Source of the DNA: Anaeramoeba ignava
Taxonomy: Eukaryota; Metamonada; Anaeramoebidae
Reading direction: 5' to 3'
DNA: 64,000 nt
NCBI GenBank assembly: GCA_028826165.1
Contig: JAPDFW010000080.1
Location: 206,001-270,000 of the forward strand
Shown in pieces: positions 48,401 to 60,487 of the stretch. A program made the position numbers and the translations under genes. Numbering within the stretch: the first letter of the stretch is position 1; every line of letters begins with the position of its first letter. The notes beneath the pieces were generated by a model. That model saw nothing but the letters and a program-made list of their open reading frames with translations, was not told the origin of the DNA and made no database searches.

Positions 48401-50936
48401 TAATTTTAATTTTAATTTTAATTTTAATTTTAATTTTAATTTTAATTTTAATTTTAATTTTCAAATGAATTATAATTTTAATTTTAATTTTCAAATGAAT
48501 TTTAATTTTCAAATGAATTTTAATTTTAATTTTAATTTTAATTTTAATTTTCAAAATTTTAATTTTCAAATGAATTTTAATTTTAATTTTAATTTTCAAA
48601 ATTTTAATTTTCAAATGAATTTTAATTTTAAAATGAATTTTAATTTTAATTTTGAAATGAATTTTAATTTTAATTTTAATTTTCAAATGAATTTTAATTA
48701 TAATTGTCAAATGAATTTTAATTATAATTTTCAAATGAATTTTAATTTTAATTTTCAAATGAATTTTAATTTTAATTTTAATTTTCAAATGAATTTTAAT
48801 TTTAATTTTCAAATGAATTATGATTTTAATTTTAATTTTCAAATGAATTTTAATTTTAAAACAAACTCTGTATTTAACCAAGAAGTTTGATTCATATAAA
48901 AATAATTTCCTGTAAATGATCTATTATGAACTTTTATTGTAATATCACATAAATCTTTAATTCCAATAACTCTCATTTCTAAATATGGAGATTGTAAATA
49001 TTTTGAAGTTAAATCCAAATTAAATTTTTCAAAAATTTCATCAGATTTATAAGGATTAGATCTTCTAATAAACATTTGAATTGAAGATAATAATTTATCA
49101 AAATCTGTTTTTTTTTCTCCTCTTAATTCATCAAAACTCATTTGTAAAAATTTTTGAGTAATTCCAATAAGTTTTTTTCCAAGACGAGTTAAATATTCCT
49201 GGTTAAAATAATAATAAACCTATTTTTTTTTTCAAATCAAATTATTAAATAGAAATTATTAAATAAAATTATTAAATTAAAATATTAAATTAAAATTATT
49301 TAATCAAATTATTAAATTAAAATATTAAATCAAATTATTTAATTAAATTATTAAATAAAATTATTAAATTAAATTATTAAATTAAAATATTTAATAAATT
49401 GATTTAATTTTCTTTTTGGATAAAATACTTGAAAAATTGGATTTAATATAAGTGACATTTGTTTTGCTGTAATTTGAGGTTTAGAAATAATATGTTGAAT
49501 TAATTTTTCAAATCCTTGAATTTTTCCAAAATGATCAATATTTTCAATAAGAAATGCAGGAAGAAACCAATTTGAATCTGAAGTAACTTTTTGCATTGGT
49601 TTTTCATCATCTTCTTTTTCTTTATCTTCTTTATCTTTTTCTTCTTTATCTTTTTCTTCTTTATCTTTTTCTTTTTCATCATCATTTTCTTTATCTTTTT
49701 CATCTTTATCTTTTTCATCTTCATTTTCTTTTTCATCTTTATCTTTTTCATCTTCATTTTCTTCATTTTCTTTTTCATCTTTTTTTAATAATTTTTCTTG
49801 AAGTTGTTCTATATCACTTGTATCATCATCTGAAGTTGCAATTTCTGTATCTTTTTCATCTGAATTTATACCATTTGTAATTCTTGGATCTTTAAAATTT
49901 TCAATATCATCTATTTGTGGTGTTATATCTTGAAAATTATCAATAGCATTCCAATTCTATATTAATTTCAATTTCAATTTTAATATTAATTTTAATTTTA
50001 ATTTTAATTTTAATTTTAATTTTAATTTTAATTTTAATTTTAATTTTAATTTTAATTTTAATTTTAATTTTAATTTTAATTTTAATTTTAATTTTAATTT
50101 TAATTTAAATTTTAATTTTAATTTTAATTTTAATTTTAATTTTTAATTTTAATTTTAATTTTAATTTTAATTTTAATTTTAATTTTAATTTTAATTTTTA
50201 ATTTTAATTTTAATTTTAATTTTAATTTTAATTTTGATTTTAATTTTAATTTTAATTTTAATTTTAATTTTAATTTTAATTTTAATTTTAATTTTAATTT
50301 TAATTTTAATTTTGATTTTAAATTGAATTTTAATTTTAATTTTAATTTTAATTTTAATTTTAATTTTAATTTTAATTTTAATTCTAATTTTAATTTTAAT
50401 TTTAATTTTAATTTTATAAATGAATTCTAATTTTAATTTTAATTTTAATTTTAATTCTATAAATGAATTTTAATTTTTTAAATAAAAACCTGTCTAGAAT
50501 AACTATAATCACGATAAAATCCTGTTTGCATTGGTCTTTCAAGAATTCTTTCAAGTAAACTTTGAATTAAGAAATTTTCTTCTGGAATTTTTTTAGCACA
50601 AAAATCAAGACATTTTTGAAGAAATTTATTAATTTTTTGAGCAACATCAAAAGAATAAGTTGATGTTTTCCAAATTTCAAAAACAAATTCATTTAAATAT
50701 TCAATTAAAACATTTTCAAGTTCTTTAGATAATTCTTCATTAATTGAAAGATCAATATCTTTTTCAATAATTTCTAAAATATCAACTGGATCGTTTTCTA
50801 TGTGTAAATTTTAAATTTTTAAATTGATTTTTATTTTAAATTTTTAAATTGATTTTTAATTTTAAATTGATTTTTTACTATCACTTAGTTCAAATTTAAT
50901 TGCAAGATATTTAGTTTGAAATTCTTCTAAACTCAT
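39459..50936 (-). CDS. Giant ubiquitin carboxyl-terminal hydrolase (USP9X/USP34-like)
   Basis: Deubiquitinase of 3262 residues. Exons are 50936-50879, 50797-50490, 49956-49429, 49219-48867, 48135-47973, 47904-47272 and 47204-39459. Long alpha-helical flanks surround a USP catalytic domain: Cys box GLTNLGATCYMNSLFQQ with Cys1469, QMDVDEFFNMLF, LILHLKRFQYN and the His box HYGSTESGHYYSFI with His1762. About 450 residues before the core lies a ubiquitin-like stretch (VNLKVIINDGQ, SVYSLRKKIKD, LSDVGLY), as in USP9X/USP24/USP34. Insertions are low complexity: a Lys/Glu/Asp tract inside the catalytic domain (44040-44170), an Asp/Glu/Lys tract near the N-terminus (49600-49790) and a ~270-residue EKQN tract near the C-terminus. 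Two introns carry hexamer arrays. The likely role is editing ubiquitin chains on cytosolic substrates; specificity cannot be read from sequence. This is the longest gene in the window. Confidence 0.9.
40045..40850 (-). repeat. Coding EKQN/EN tract in the USP C-terminal region
   Basis: About 800 bases of GAAAAACAAAAT and GAAAAT units encode a hydrophilic Glu-Lys-Gln-Asn region inside the USP gene. It is in frame with conserved sequence on both sides (SLQEYIEFIDYIGEVLIKEQ before, IINKKNIQHFFKFMFLILN after). A homopolymer interruption near 40520-40550 is read as a short poly-Lys run and does not break the frame. Confidence 0.88.
48136..48866. repeat. TTTTAA/TTTTCAAATGAA repeat intron in the USP gene
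   Basis: Hexamers AATTTT with a recurrent TTTTCAAATGAATTT dodecamer-like variant. Donor GTTTGT follows ACA GA and the acceptor ATATAG precedes ATCTTTTATATC, giving one Glu codon across the junction. Confidence 0.9.
49957..50489. repeat. TTTTAA hexamer intron in the USP gene
   Basis: Nearly pure AATTTT hexamers with rare TTTTGA and ATAAATGAATTC variants. On the coding strand the exon ends TCT AGA CAG before GTTTTT and resumes AAT TGG AAT after ATATAG, in phase 0. Confidence 0.9.
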
Positions 50937-51164
50937 TTTTTAAAAAAGTTTTTTGTGATTTTTGCTTTTTTTTTAAAATAGAAAAAAAATGAAAAAAATG
51001 AAAAAAAAAATTTTTGGATTTAATAAATTTTTTTTTTCCGAATTTAAAAACCAAAAAGAAAAGAAAAGAAAAGAAAAGAAAAGAAAAGAAAAGAAAAGAA
51101 AAGAAAAGAAAAGAAAAAATATTTATTCAAGAATTTAAATTCTTATTCCCTTTTTTTTTTTGAA
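50937..51164. other. Intergenic gap with (AAAAG)n pentanucleotide run
   Basis: A 228-base spacer lies between the USP start and the end of the pseudokinase-PARP gene. Positions 51058-51116 are an AAAAG microsatellite of about twelve units. The rest is homopolymeric A or T. It should contain the USP promoter and the 3' untranslated part of the PARP-like gene. Confidence 0.7.
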
Positions 51165-53575
51165 TTAATTAAGTTGATATCCAATTTCGAATTCATCATA
51201 AAATTGATTTGGATCTTGAACAATAAATATTTTGGAATCATTAGAATAACTATCATTTTTCACATTATAATAAAAAGAATTAGAATTGGAATTAGAATTA
51301 GAATTTTTATCAAAAGCGGTAAATGAACCCAAACAAACTCTTGAAACATAAATAAAATTTGTTTTTGATATTGTTTCTGATTTTGATGTTGTTTCTTTTT
51401 TCGGAATATAAATTGAATAAAAATCGGATAATCCAAAATTATCGAAAAAAAGATTCATTTCATTGTTGAAAATTTTGGGAACTTGAGGAAAAGATTGAAC
51501 AATATATTCTGATAATTCATGTTGATTGTGATTGAATCTTTTGCCGTGAAACAAATAAACTTCATTAAGATGGGTATCTTTTTCTTTTGATTTAATTAAA
51601 CCTTCACAATAGAAATCTTTATTAAGACTATAATTAGGTTGAATTTCAATTTGATTTTCAATGAGTTGATTTGAAATTTCAGATTTTTTCATTTGATAAT
51701 TTGCCCATTTTCTTAATTTTTGAATTCTACTTATTGATGTAATCTTAAAAAATGGTGTTATTCTATTGAAATTAAGACTTTCAAAAGTGGCAAAAACTGC
51801 TAAATAAATTTTTCGATAAATATCGGAATCTGTTTTGAGTGGTTCTTTAATGGATTTTTTGGATTTATTCCAATATAAAGGTTGTGGAATTGTTGGATAA
51901 AATGAAGGAAATTGAAGAAGAAATTTGATCTGCTTTTTTTGAATAAATTTTGAATTATTCTGTAAAACTTCCTTCATTATCCGTTTGAATTCCTTATCTT
52001 TTTTAAGTTCTGGGAAAATATTCCATTCAATTTCTTTGTTGAATAAATATTTTTCTTCATCAATTCCAGGAAGTTGGAAATTATGTAAATTCTGAATTAA
52101 AACAGATCCAGTATCAAAATCAATCAATATATCATCCAATCCAATTTTGGAGAAATAAATTGAATCAAATGTAAGGCTTTCAAGAACTTCGAGTGCTTTC
52201 CTTAAATAAAAATAAAATAAATCTTTATTGAAAATTGAAAGTTTTTTATATTCAGCAAGTGTAAGTTGTAAATCCGAATCCAAATTTACTTCAATTGAAT
52301 CTGAAGTTTCATAAAAAGATTTCACTTTGATTAAATTAGGATGATTGAGAACAAGATAAGGAACCAATTTCAAGGATTCTTTTTTTGGAATTGAGATTGT
52401 TTTTTTGGAAATGATTGTTTTTTCAGGAGTAAAAAGTGGTGATTTTTTAAACCAGTTTTTGTCTGAGAAAAATGATTTTGGATCAATTTTATCCAATTCC
52501 AAAGCATCGATTTTTGATTTAACACTACTTGATTTGAGTTCTTGTTCTTTAAGACTAGTTATTGGGGTAATTTCTTGAAATGTAAATGAAGGTAATTCGC
52601 TTGTATTAAATTTCCATTCTTCAAGTTTTGTTTTGAATTCAGTAGATGATTTGGAATTGCAAGCTGATTTATTAAAACTAATATATTTCTTAATTTTTGG
52701 ATCTTTCTTAGCTGATATTTTTGATGATTTTAAGGAATCAAGAATTTTGTAAGAAGATTTTTCTGAAATGGAGAGTAAATTTGATTTTTCTTTTGCAAGA
52801 AATTTTTCAAGATTATATCTAACTAAAAATTGTTTATAATTTTCGATTGGATCATTTGAATTGCATTTTAAATCACTTCCAAATTGCAATAATTTGTTTA
52901 AAGATTCAAGTTGTTCAGAAGTCCATTTTGCATTTATAATAATTCTCAAATCATCCTTTAATTCTAAACTTGGGAAATCTGACTTTAAATTTATGAAATC
53001 TTTTCTTTTTTTTAATTTTTCAAAATATTTCTTCATTGAACAATAGTTTTCAAAACAAGTGTAATAAAGTCTTTGTTTATCATCCAGTTCTTTCTCGATT
53101 GCCAAAACAAGAAGCTTATAAAGACTTAATAAATTTGGTTGATTTTCTGAGTCTTTTATTTCTGGATCAAATAAATCCTCAATTTTTTTGTAAATTTTTT
53201 CTATTGTTTGAATTGATTCATCTTTTGATTTTGAATCAGGATTTTCTTGAACAAACATTTTTGAAACTTCTAAAAGAATTGATTCCATTTCTTTTTCGTT
53301 TTTTTTTTTGCGGAAATTATCCATTTTTTCAATGAAAGTAATTGTTTTATTTTTATTCCAATTTTTTGCGTTTTGGAAATGATTTTTTAAATTTGCAGAA
53401 TTTTGGATAATAATAAGTAAATTTTGGAAATGAGTTTTTTGTTTTATTTTTTTTTGTTGAGAATTTTCCTAATTTTATAAATGAATTTAAATTTTATAAA
53501 TGAATTATAATTTGAATTTTAATTTTAATTTGAATTTTAATTTTATAAATTAATTTTAATTTAATTTACAGTCAT
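51165..53575 (-). CDS. Pseudokinase-PARP fusion protein (putative mono-ADP-ribosyltransferase or inactive)
   Basis: 769 residues from a 6-nt first exon (ATG ACT, 53575-53570) and a long second exon (53468-51165). The 101-nt GT-AG intron keeps frame and explains the open sequence upstream of the Met at 53324, which is the alternative start. The N-terminal third is helical and unassigned. The middle looks like a protein kinase fold (NHPNLIKVKSFYE, LTLAEYKKLS, FYLRKALEVLESL), but the catalytic loop reads YFSKIGLDDILIDF, lacking HRD, and no DFG is seen, so it is probably a pseudokinase. The C-terminus resembles a PARP catalytic domain: NEVYLFHGKRFN with His643, SRVCLGSFTAF, and a final FIVQDPNQFYDEFEIGYQL. 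Alignment to the PARP1 NEYIVYD strand puts Ile where the catalytic Glu sits, as in mono-ADP-ribosylating PARPs. The central Tyr segment is divergent. The PARP call is moderately sure, activity unknown. Confidence 0.62.
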
Positions 53576-53850
53576 TTTTTAAAAATAAAAAAAAAGGAAA
53601 AAAATGAAAAATTAAAATTAAAAAAGTGGATTTTTGTTTTTTTTTTTTAATTATTTAATTCAAAAAAAAAAAACAAAAACAACAAACAAAAGAACAAAAG
53701 AACAAAAGAAAAGAAGCAAAAAAAGAAAAATCAAATTTTAAATCAATTTTTGAATCAAATTTTAAATCAATTTTTAAATCAATTTTTGAATCAATTTTTG
53801 AAATTGTTTTTAAATCGTTTTGAAATGTGGTTAAAATCTCTTTGGGAAAT
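53576..53850. other. Intergenic gap between PARP-like gene start and Ras stop
   Basis: This 275-base interval contains A-rich runs, an AACAAAAG cluster near 53675-53715 and TCAATTTTTGAA-type dodecamers at 53740-53815 next to the Ras stop codon. I see no coding motif or RNA gene. Confidence 0.6.
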
Positions 53851-54441
53851 TCACATTAAAGAGCATTTTCCAAACAATTTTCTCTTTTTCTTAGTTTTAG
53901 TAGTTTTTCCAGTAGTTTTCTCATCAGTTTTACCGAATTTAATTTTTCTAATTTCTCTAACCAAACCAAAGAAAGCCTCTTCAACATTAATTCTAGTTTT
54001 AGCAGAAGTTTCAATATAAGGGCAACCAAAAGTTTTAGCGAGATCTTGACCTTCACCAGAAGAAACTTGTCTTTCATTTTCAAGATCAGATTTATTACCA
54101 ACAATAATCATAGGGACATGATCTGAATCTTTAACTCTGCAAATTTGCTCTTTAAAAACGGAAACTTCATCGAATGAATTTCTTGAATTGATTGCAAATA
54201 CAATTAGAAATCCTTCTCCTGATCTCATATATGAATCTCGCATTGCTGAATATTCTTCTTGTCCTGCTGTGTCTAATATGTCTAATAAACAGATTTCTTC
54301 ATCGATTTCTACTTGTCTTCGATATGAATCTTCAATTGTTGGATCATATTCATCTACAAAGTGTGATTGTACTAATTGAATTGTTAATGCAGATTTTCCT
54401 ACTCCTCCTCCTCCTACAACTACTAATTTATATTCTGTCAT
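53851..54441 (-). CDS. Ras GTPase, CAAX-terminated
   Basis: Canonical Ras switch of 196 residues in a single exon. It begins [19 protein letters not shown], differing from human Ras at position 11 (Gly for Ala) and keeping Gly12 and Gly13. The effector loop is [14 protein letters not shown] and switch II is [17 protein letters not shown] with Gln61. GNKSDL stands for NKxD and ETSAKTR for SAK. The hypervariable tail is Lys/Thr-rich and ends GKCSLM, a CAAX box whose terminal Met predicts farnesylation. Intact G-domain motifs indicate a working GTPase at the plasma membrane, and the polybasic tail supports this. It is a conceivable substrate of GAPs like the receptor-RasGAP in this window, but that is only inference. 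The gene is divergent from RPB11, with 207 bases between start codons. Confidence 0.97.
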   Translation of the reverse strand: MTEYKLVVVGGGGVGKSALTIQLVQSHFVDEYDPTIEDSYRRQVEIDEEICLLDILDTAGQEEYSAMRDSYMRSGEGFLIVFAINSRNSFDEVSVFKEQICRVKDSDHVPMIIVGNKSDLENERQVSSGEGQDLAKTFGCPYIETSAKTRINVEEAFFGLVREIRKIKFGKTDEKTTGKTTKTKKKRKLFGKCSLM

Positions 54442-54648
54442 TTGTTTTTTTTTTGTTTTGTAAAAATTTTTTTAAAAAATAATTGAAAAAAAAATGAAAA
54501 ATAAAAAATAAAAAAAAATTTTTTCTTTTATATTTTTTTATTTATATATTTAATTTTTTAAAAAATAGAGTTTTATCTCTAAATTATTTTCAATTAAAAA
54601 ATTTTTATTTTTTTATTTTTTTTTTTTCATTTTTTTCATTTTTTTTAA
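54442..54648. promoter_or_regulatory. Divergent promoter gap between Ras and RPB11
   Basis: The 207 bases between two divergent start codons consist mainly of poly-A and poly-T runs, including a T-rich tract just before the RPB11 ATG. Both promoters should lie here. I could not identify a specific element. Confidence 0.35.
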
Positions 54649-55831
54649 ATGATAAGATTACCTGAACATACTGTTAATCTTCCTGAACCTTTTGAATCTT
54701 TTCTTTTACCTGAAGGAACTAAAAAGTTTTTTATTCTATTTTCTTTATTTCTTTTCCAAAAATTTTTATTTTTATTTTTAATTTTAATTTATATTTTTTT
54801 TATTAGAATTACAATTGAACCAGATGAAAGAACTCCAAATTCTGTTACTTGTATTATTGAAAAAGAAACACATACAATAGGAAATCTACTTAGAATGTAA
54901 AAAAAAAATCGAGGAATTATTTTAATTTTATCAATTTATTTATTAAGCAATTTATCAAGCAATTTATCAAACTATTTCTCAAGCAATTTATTTAATAATT
55001 TATTAAACAATTTATCAAACAATTTATCAAACTATTTATCAAACAATTTATCAAGCAGTTTATTAAGCAATTTATTAAACAATTTATCAAACTATTTAAT
55101 AAACTATTTATTAAACTATTTATTAAACAATTTATTAAACAATTTATTAAACAATTTAATAAACTATTTATTAAACAATTTATTAAACAATTTATTAAAC
55201 AATTTATTAAATAATTTATTAAATAATTTATTAAATAATTTATTAAACAATTTATTAAATAATTTATTAAATAATTTATTAAATAATTTATTAAACAATT
55301 TATTAAACAATTTATTAAATAATTTATTAAATAATTTATTAAATAATTTATTAAACAATTTATTAAATAATTTATTAAGCAATTTATTAAACAATTTATT
55401 AAACAATTTATTAAACAATTTATTAAATAATTTATTAAATAATTTATTAAACAATTTATTAAACAATTTATTAAACAATTTATTAATTTATCAAACTATT
55501 TATCAAACTATTTCTCAAATAATTTATTAAACAATTTATTAAATAATTTATTAAACAATTTATTAAATAATTTATTAAATAATTTATCAAGCAATTTATC
55601 AAATAATTTATTAAACAATTTATTAAACAATTTATCAAGCAATTTATTAAATAATTTATTAAACAATTTATTAAACAATTTATTTATTTATTAAACAATT
55701 TATTAAATAATTTATTAAATAATTTATTAAATAATTTATTAAGCAATTTATTAAACAATTTATCAAACTATTTATTAAACAATTTATTAAATAATTTATT
55801 AAACAATTTATTAAACAATTTATTAAACAAT

Positions 55832-55930
<99 letters not shown>

Positions 55931-56138
55931 TTAATACAAAAGGAAATTATTAGAAGATCCAAATGTTTTATTTGCTGGATATAAAGTTCCACATCCACTT
56001 GAACATAAAGTTGTTTTAAGAGTTCAAACTCAAAATTCAGATCCAACAACAGCAATTAAACAATCTCTTGATTCTCTTATCAAAGATTGCGATCTTTTAG
56101 AAAAACAATTTAAAGAAAAAACAAAACATGATTTGTAG
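54649..56138 (+). CDS. POLR2J: RNA polymerase II subunit RPB11
   Basis: Core subunit that pairs with RPB3 to nucleate Pol II assembly; 120 residues, as usual for the family (~117). Exons are 54649-54725, 54807-54896 and 55943-56138. Signature stretches are FESFLLPEGTKK, ITIEPDERTPNSVTCIIEKE, THTIGNLLRM, LLEDPNVLFAGYKVPHPLEH and KVVLRVQTQN. The VLFAGYKVPHPLEHK block distinguishes RPB11 from the Pol I/III paralogue AC19. The second intron (54897-55942, 1046 nt) is filled with dodecamer and tetranucleotide repeats and is nearly three times longer than the coding sequence. The junction AT/G makes a Met codon, and the frame resumes KLLEDPNV as expected. The gene converges on fumarate reductase, with 143 bases between stops. 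Confidence 0.96.
54897..55942. repeat. AATTTATTAAAC dodecamer array plus (ATTT)n in RPB11 intron 2
   Basis: Units of AATTTATTAAAC or AATTTATTAAAT, with TTATCAAG variants near the 5' end, occupy 54940-55830. A pure ATTT tetranucleotide run of roughly 100 bases follows at 55830-55932 just before the acceptor. The Asn-Lys-Leu-Phe frame on the minus strand is a repeat artefact. Confidence 0.92.
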
Positions 56139-56281
56139 AGAAAAAAAAAAGATTTAACAAAGAAAAATAAAAAAAAATAAAGAAAATTAAAAGAATTTTG
56201 TTTAAATTTTTTTGTTGAAAGAAAAAAAAAAATTCTCATCAAATTGATCAAAAAAAAAAGTTAAAAAAAAAAATTCCAATT

Positions 56282-59200
56282 TTATTTAATTCCTAATCCT
56301 GCATTTTTACCAGCTTCTCTTCCAAAAACAACACATTCTGCTAAACTATTTCCAGCTAAACGATTTTGTCCATGAAGTCCACCAGTTACTTCTCCAGCTG
56401 CAAATAAATTAGGAATTGGTTGATCATTCAAATCTAAAACTTGAGTTTTTTCATTAAATGAAATTCCTCCCATGCAATAATGAACAACAGGAGTAATATA
56501 AATCAGATCTAATTTTAAAATTTGAATAATATTAATTTTTTTTGATTTTTTTTGATTTTGATTTTTTTACATAATTTTTCTTCAAATTTAAAAGATTTAA
56601 CTGGGAAAACTTTTTTTCCAAAAGGATCTTCCATTTTTGAATTCGCAATATCAGAATATTGTTCTAATGTTGATTTGAGAACTTCTGGATCTATTCCAAT
56701 TTTATCACATAATTCTTGACCATTTTCAAAAGGTTGAACTAAACCTTTTTCTGAAATGATTTAATTTAATATTTAATATTTAATATTTTATATTTAATAT
56801 TTTATATTTAATATTTAATATTTAATATTTAATATTTATATTTAATATTTAATATTTAATATTTAATATTTATATTTTATATTTTATATTTAATATTAAT
56901 ATTTAATATTTAATATTTAATATTTATATTTAATATTTAATATTTAATATTTAATATTTTATATTTAATATTTTATATTTAATATTTATATTTATATTTT
57001 ATATTTTATATTTAATATTTATTATTTATTATTTATTATTTATATTTATTATTTATATTTTTATATTTATTATTTATTATTTATATTTAATATTTTATAT
57101 TTAATATTTTATATTTAATATTTATATTTTTATATTTTATATTAATATTTAATATTTAATATTTTATATTTATATTTTATATTTTATATTTTATATTTAA
57201 TATTTTATATTTTATATTCATTATTTAATATTTAATATTTTATATTTATATTTGATATTTAATATTTAATATTTAATATTTTATATTTAATATTTTATAT
57301 TTAATATTTAATATTTAATATTTAATATTTAATATTTATATTTTATATTTAATATTTAATATTTTATATTTAATATTTTATATTTAATATTTTATATTTA
57401 ATATTTTATATTTTTATATTTAATATTTAATATTTTATATTTTATATTTTATATTAAATATTTAATATTTTTATATTTAATATTTTATATTTTATATTAA
57501 ATATTTATATTTAATATTTAATATTTAATATTCATTATTTAATATTTAATATTTAATATTTAATATTTATATTTTTATATTTATTATTTAATATTTTTAT
57601 ATTTTAATATTTTTATATTTTTATATTTTTATATTTAATATTTTATATTTTATATTCATTATTTAATATTTTATATTTATATTTAATATTTAATATTTAA
57701 TATTTAATATTTAATATTTTATATTTTATATTTAATATTTAATATTTTATATTTAATATTTTTATATTTAATATTTTATATTAAATGATTTAATATTTAT
57801 TATTTATATTTAATATTTAATATTTTATATTTATATTTAATATTTAATATTTAATATTTTATATTTTATATTAATATTTTATATTTAATATTTTATATTT
57901 AATATTTTATATTTAATATTTAATATTTATATTTAATATTTAATATTTTATATTTAATATTTAATATTTAATATTTAATATTTAATATTTAATATTTAAT
58001 ATTTAATATTTATATTTTATATTTTATATTTAATTATTTATTATTTATATTTAATATTTATTATTTAATATTTTATATTTATTATTTAATATTTAATATT
58101 TTATATTTAATAATTACTTTGATAAAACCCAAGCATTATTGGATCAAAAATATCAGCAGCTTCTTGATTCAAAATTAAAAGAGCAATAAAAGGCATTTTA
58201 AGAGGATCTTTTCCATTTGGAGGAGGGAATCTATTTTTCTGAGATAAAATAGCATTTGTAACATGATCTCTTCTACCCAGTTCATTAACAAACCGGATAC
58301 CATTAGTATTCAAAATGATACCACCCGAAGCACGAAGAGCTTCAGGAGCAAGAAAAACCGAAAGAGAATCAGGTTGAGAAGGATTTAAAAAGCCAGTAGG
58401 ATGAAGTTGCACTTTGTCCATATGAACTAATTTTGCGCCAATTTTTCGCGCTAATTTAATTCCTTCTCCTTTAGTGAATCCCCCATTTGTAGTCGGTATT
58501 TCAAGCAGATCTTCTCGGTATTCATTTAGTAATGATCCTGTACTTCGATCTGCTCCCCATCCTCCTGTTGTTAATACTATTCCTTCTCCAAATAACTCCT
58601 TTTCATCTCCACTTGTTAGATTTTTGTATTTGATCCCAATTACTTCCTTTTTTTTGTTCGTTAAAAGATCAATTACTTCAATTCCCGTTAATATTGTAAT
58701 ATTTGTGCTTTTTTTATAATTGTTTTTTTTTATCCAAATTTAATTTATTTTAATTTAATTTTTTTATCCGATTTTAATTTTTTTATCCGATTTTAATTTT
58801 TTTATCCGATTTTAATTTTTTTATTTTACTTCTTTTTTGTATATTCATGCAAAGTTTTTATAATTGTAAAACCAACATTTTCAGGTTTCCCATCTTCTCT
58901 TGGAATTGAACGATGAGTTCTTGGTTGCTAAAAATATTCAAATATAAATTGATTTAATATTTAATAATTTATTTTATATTTGATTTAATAATTTATTTAA
59001 TAATTTATTTAATAATTTGATTTAATATTTAATTTAATATTTAATATTTTATTTAATATTTGATTTAATATTTAATTTAATATTTAATATTTAATTTAAT
59101 ATTTAATATTTGATTTAATATTTGATTTAATATTTTATTTAATATTTGATTTAATATTTTATTTAATATTTTGATTTAAATATTTGATTTAATATTTAAT

Positions 59201-60487
59201 TTAATATTTAATTTAATATTTTATTTAATATTTAATATTTGATTTAATATTTGATTTAATATTTAATAATTTATTTAATATTTGATTTAATATTTGATTT
59301 AATATTTTATTTAATATTTTTATTTAATATTTTATTTAATATTTAATATTTTTATTTAATATTTGATTTAATATTTAATTTAATATTTAATTTAATATTT
59401 TATTTAATATTTAATATTTGATTTAATATTTGATTTAATATTTGATTTAATATTTGATTTAATATTTAATAATTTATTTAATATTTAATATTTTATTTAA
59501 TAATTTATTTAATATTTAATATTTAATATTTTATTTAATAATTTATTTAATATTTAATATTTAATATTTTATTTAATAATTTATTTAATATTTAATATTT
59601 AATATTTTATTTAATATTTAATATTTAATAATTGATTTAATATTTAATATTTAATATTTAATATTTTGATTTAATATTTAATATTTGATTTAATATTTGA
59701 TTTAATATTTAATTTTTGATTTAATATTTAATATTTGATTTAATATTTTATTTAATATTTGATTTAATATTTTATTTAATATTTTGATTTAAATATTTGA
59801 TTTAATATTTAATTTAATATTTAATTTAATATTTTATTTAATATTTAATATTTGATTTAATATTTGATTTAATATTTGATTTAATATTTGATTTAATATT
59901 TAATAATTTATTTAATATTTTATTTAATAATTGATTTAATATTTTATTTAATATTTTATTTAATAATTTATTTAATATTTGATTTAATATTTGATTTAAT
60001 ATTTTATTTAATATTTTATTTAATAATTTATTTAATAATAAAGTACAGAATGACCACCACATTGAGAAAGAACATCCAAATTGACACCTTTTTGAGTTAA
60101 GAAATTAATAGCATCAGCAGAATCTTTAGTTAATTTATTAACAAGAACAAGAGAAGATAAGCCATCACCAGAACGAAGGGTATCATTAATATACAAATCC
60201 AAAGAATCTTTTGAATGAGATTTTTTTTGAGTTTCAGAATCAACAGCGTTAATACCCGAACTTGCTTTTGCACTGTTTCCTCCAACTCGTGGCTCTTTTT
60301 CTATCAATATTACTTCGCTTCCTTGATTGTATGCCTCGATTGATGCTGAAAATCCTGCTAATCCTGCACCAATTACTATTACTCTTCTTCTTATGTTTTT
60401 TCCTTTTTGTTCTTCTTGAATGTTTAAATATAATGCAATTGAACTGAAAAGTACTATTCCAGAAATTATTGCTAACTTCGATACCAT
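56282..60487 (-). CDS. Soluble FAD-dependent fumarate reductase (Osm1-type)
   Basis: Flavoprotein that reduces fumarate to succinate, a way to reoxidise reduced cofactors without oxygen. Five exons (60487-60047, 58927-58830, 58707-58118, 56750-56571, 56508-56282) give 511 residues. An N-terminal hydrophobic helix (IISGIVLFSSIALYL) suggests a membrane anchor or targeting signal. The FAD-binding fold shows VIVIGAGLAGFSASIEAY, LIEKEPRVGGNS and SSGINA. Substrate-site elements are QCGGHS joined to QPRTHR, HPTGF, APEALRASGGIILNTNG with RFVNELGRRD, PVVHYCMGGI and AAGEVTGGLHGQNRLAGNSL. No haem-binding CXXCH or cytochrome b5 domain is present. Two introns exceed 1 kb because of AT repeats. Five introns-bearing exons in host style argue against bacterial contamination. 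Family origin by ancient transfer is possible but not testable here. Compartment (hydrogenosome, ER or cytosol) is uncertain. Confidence 0.94.
56751..58117. repeat. TATTTAATA-type repeat intron of the fumarate reductase gene
   Basis: The intron is about 1.37 kb of TTTAATATT and TTTATATTT units with no G or C over long stretches. On the coding strand it begins GTAATT after TAT CAA A and ends TTTCAG before AAAAAGGTTTAG, giving a Lys codon across the join. Confidence 0.92.
58928..60046. repeat. TATTTGATTTAA dodecamer intron of the fumarate reductase gene
   Basis: The intron is about 1.1 kb of TATTTGATTTAA, TATTTAATTTAA and AATTTATTTAAT units. The donor GTACTT follows GGT CAT TCT and the acceptor TTTTTAG precedes CAACCAAGAACTCATCG, reuniting the conserved GGHS...RTHR active-site segment in phase 0. 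Confidence 0.93.

Noticed and set aside
56282-60487. Fumarate reductase as bacterial contamination
   Set aside because: It has four introns with host-type splice sites and host-type AT repeats and lies between host genes.
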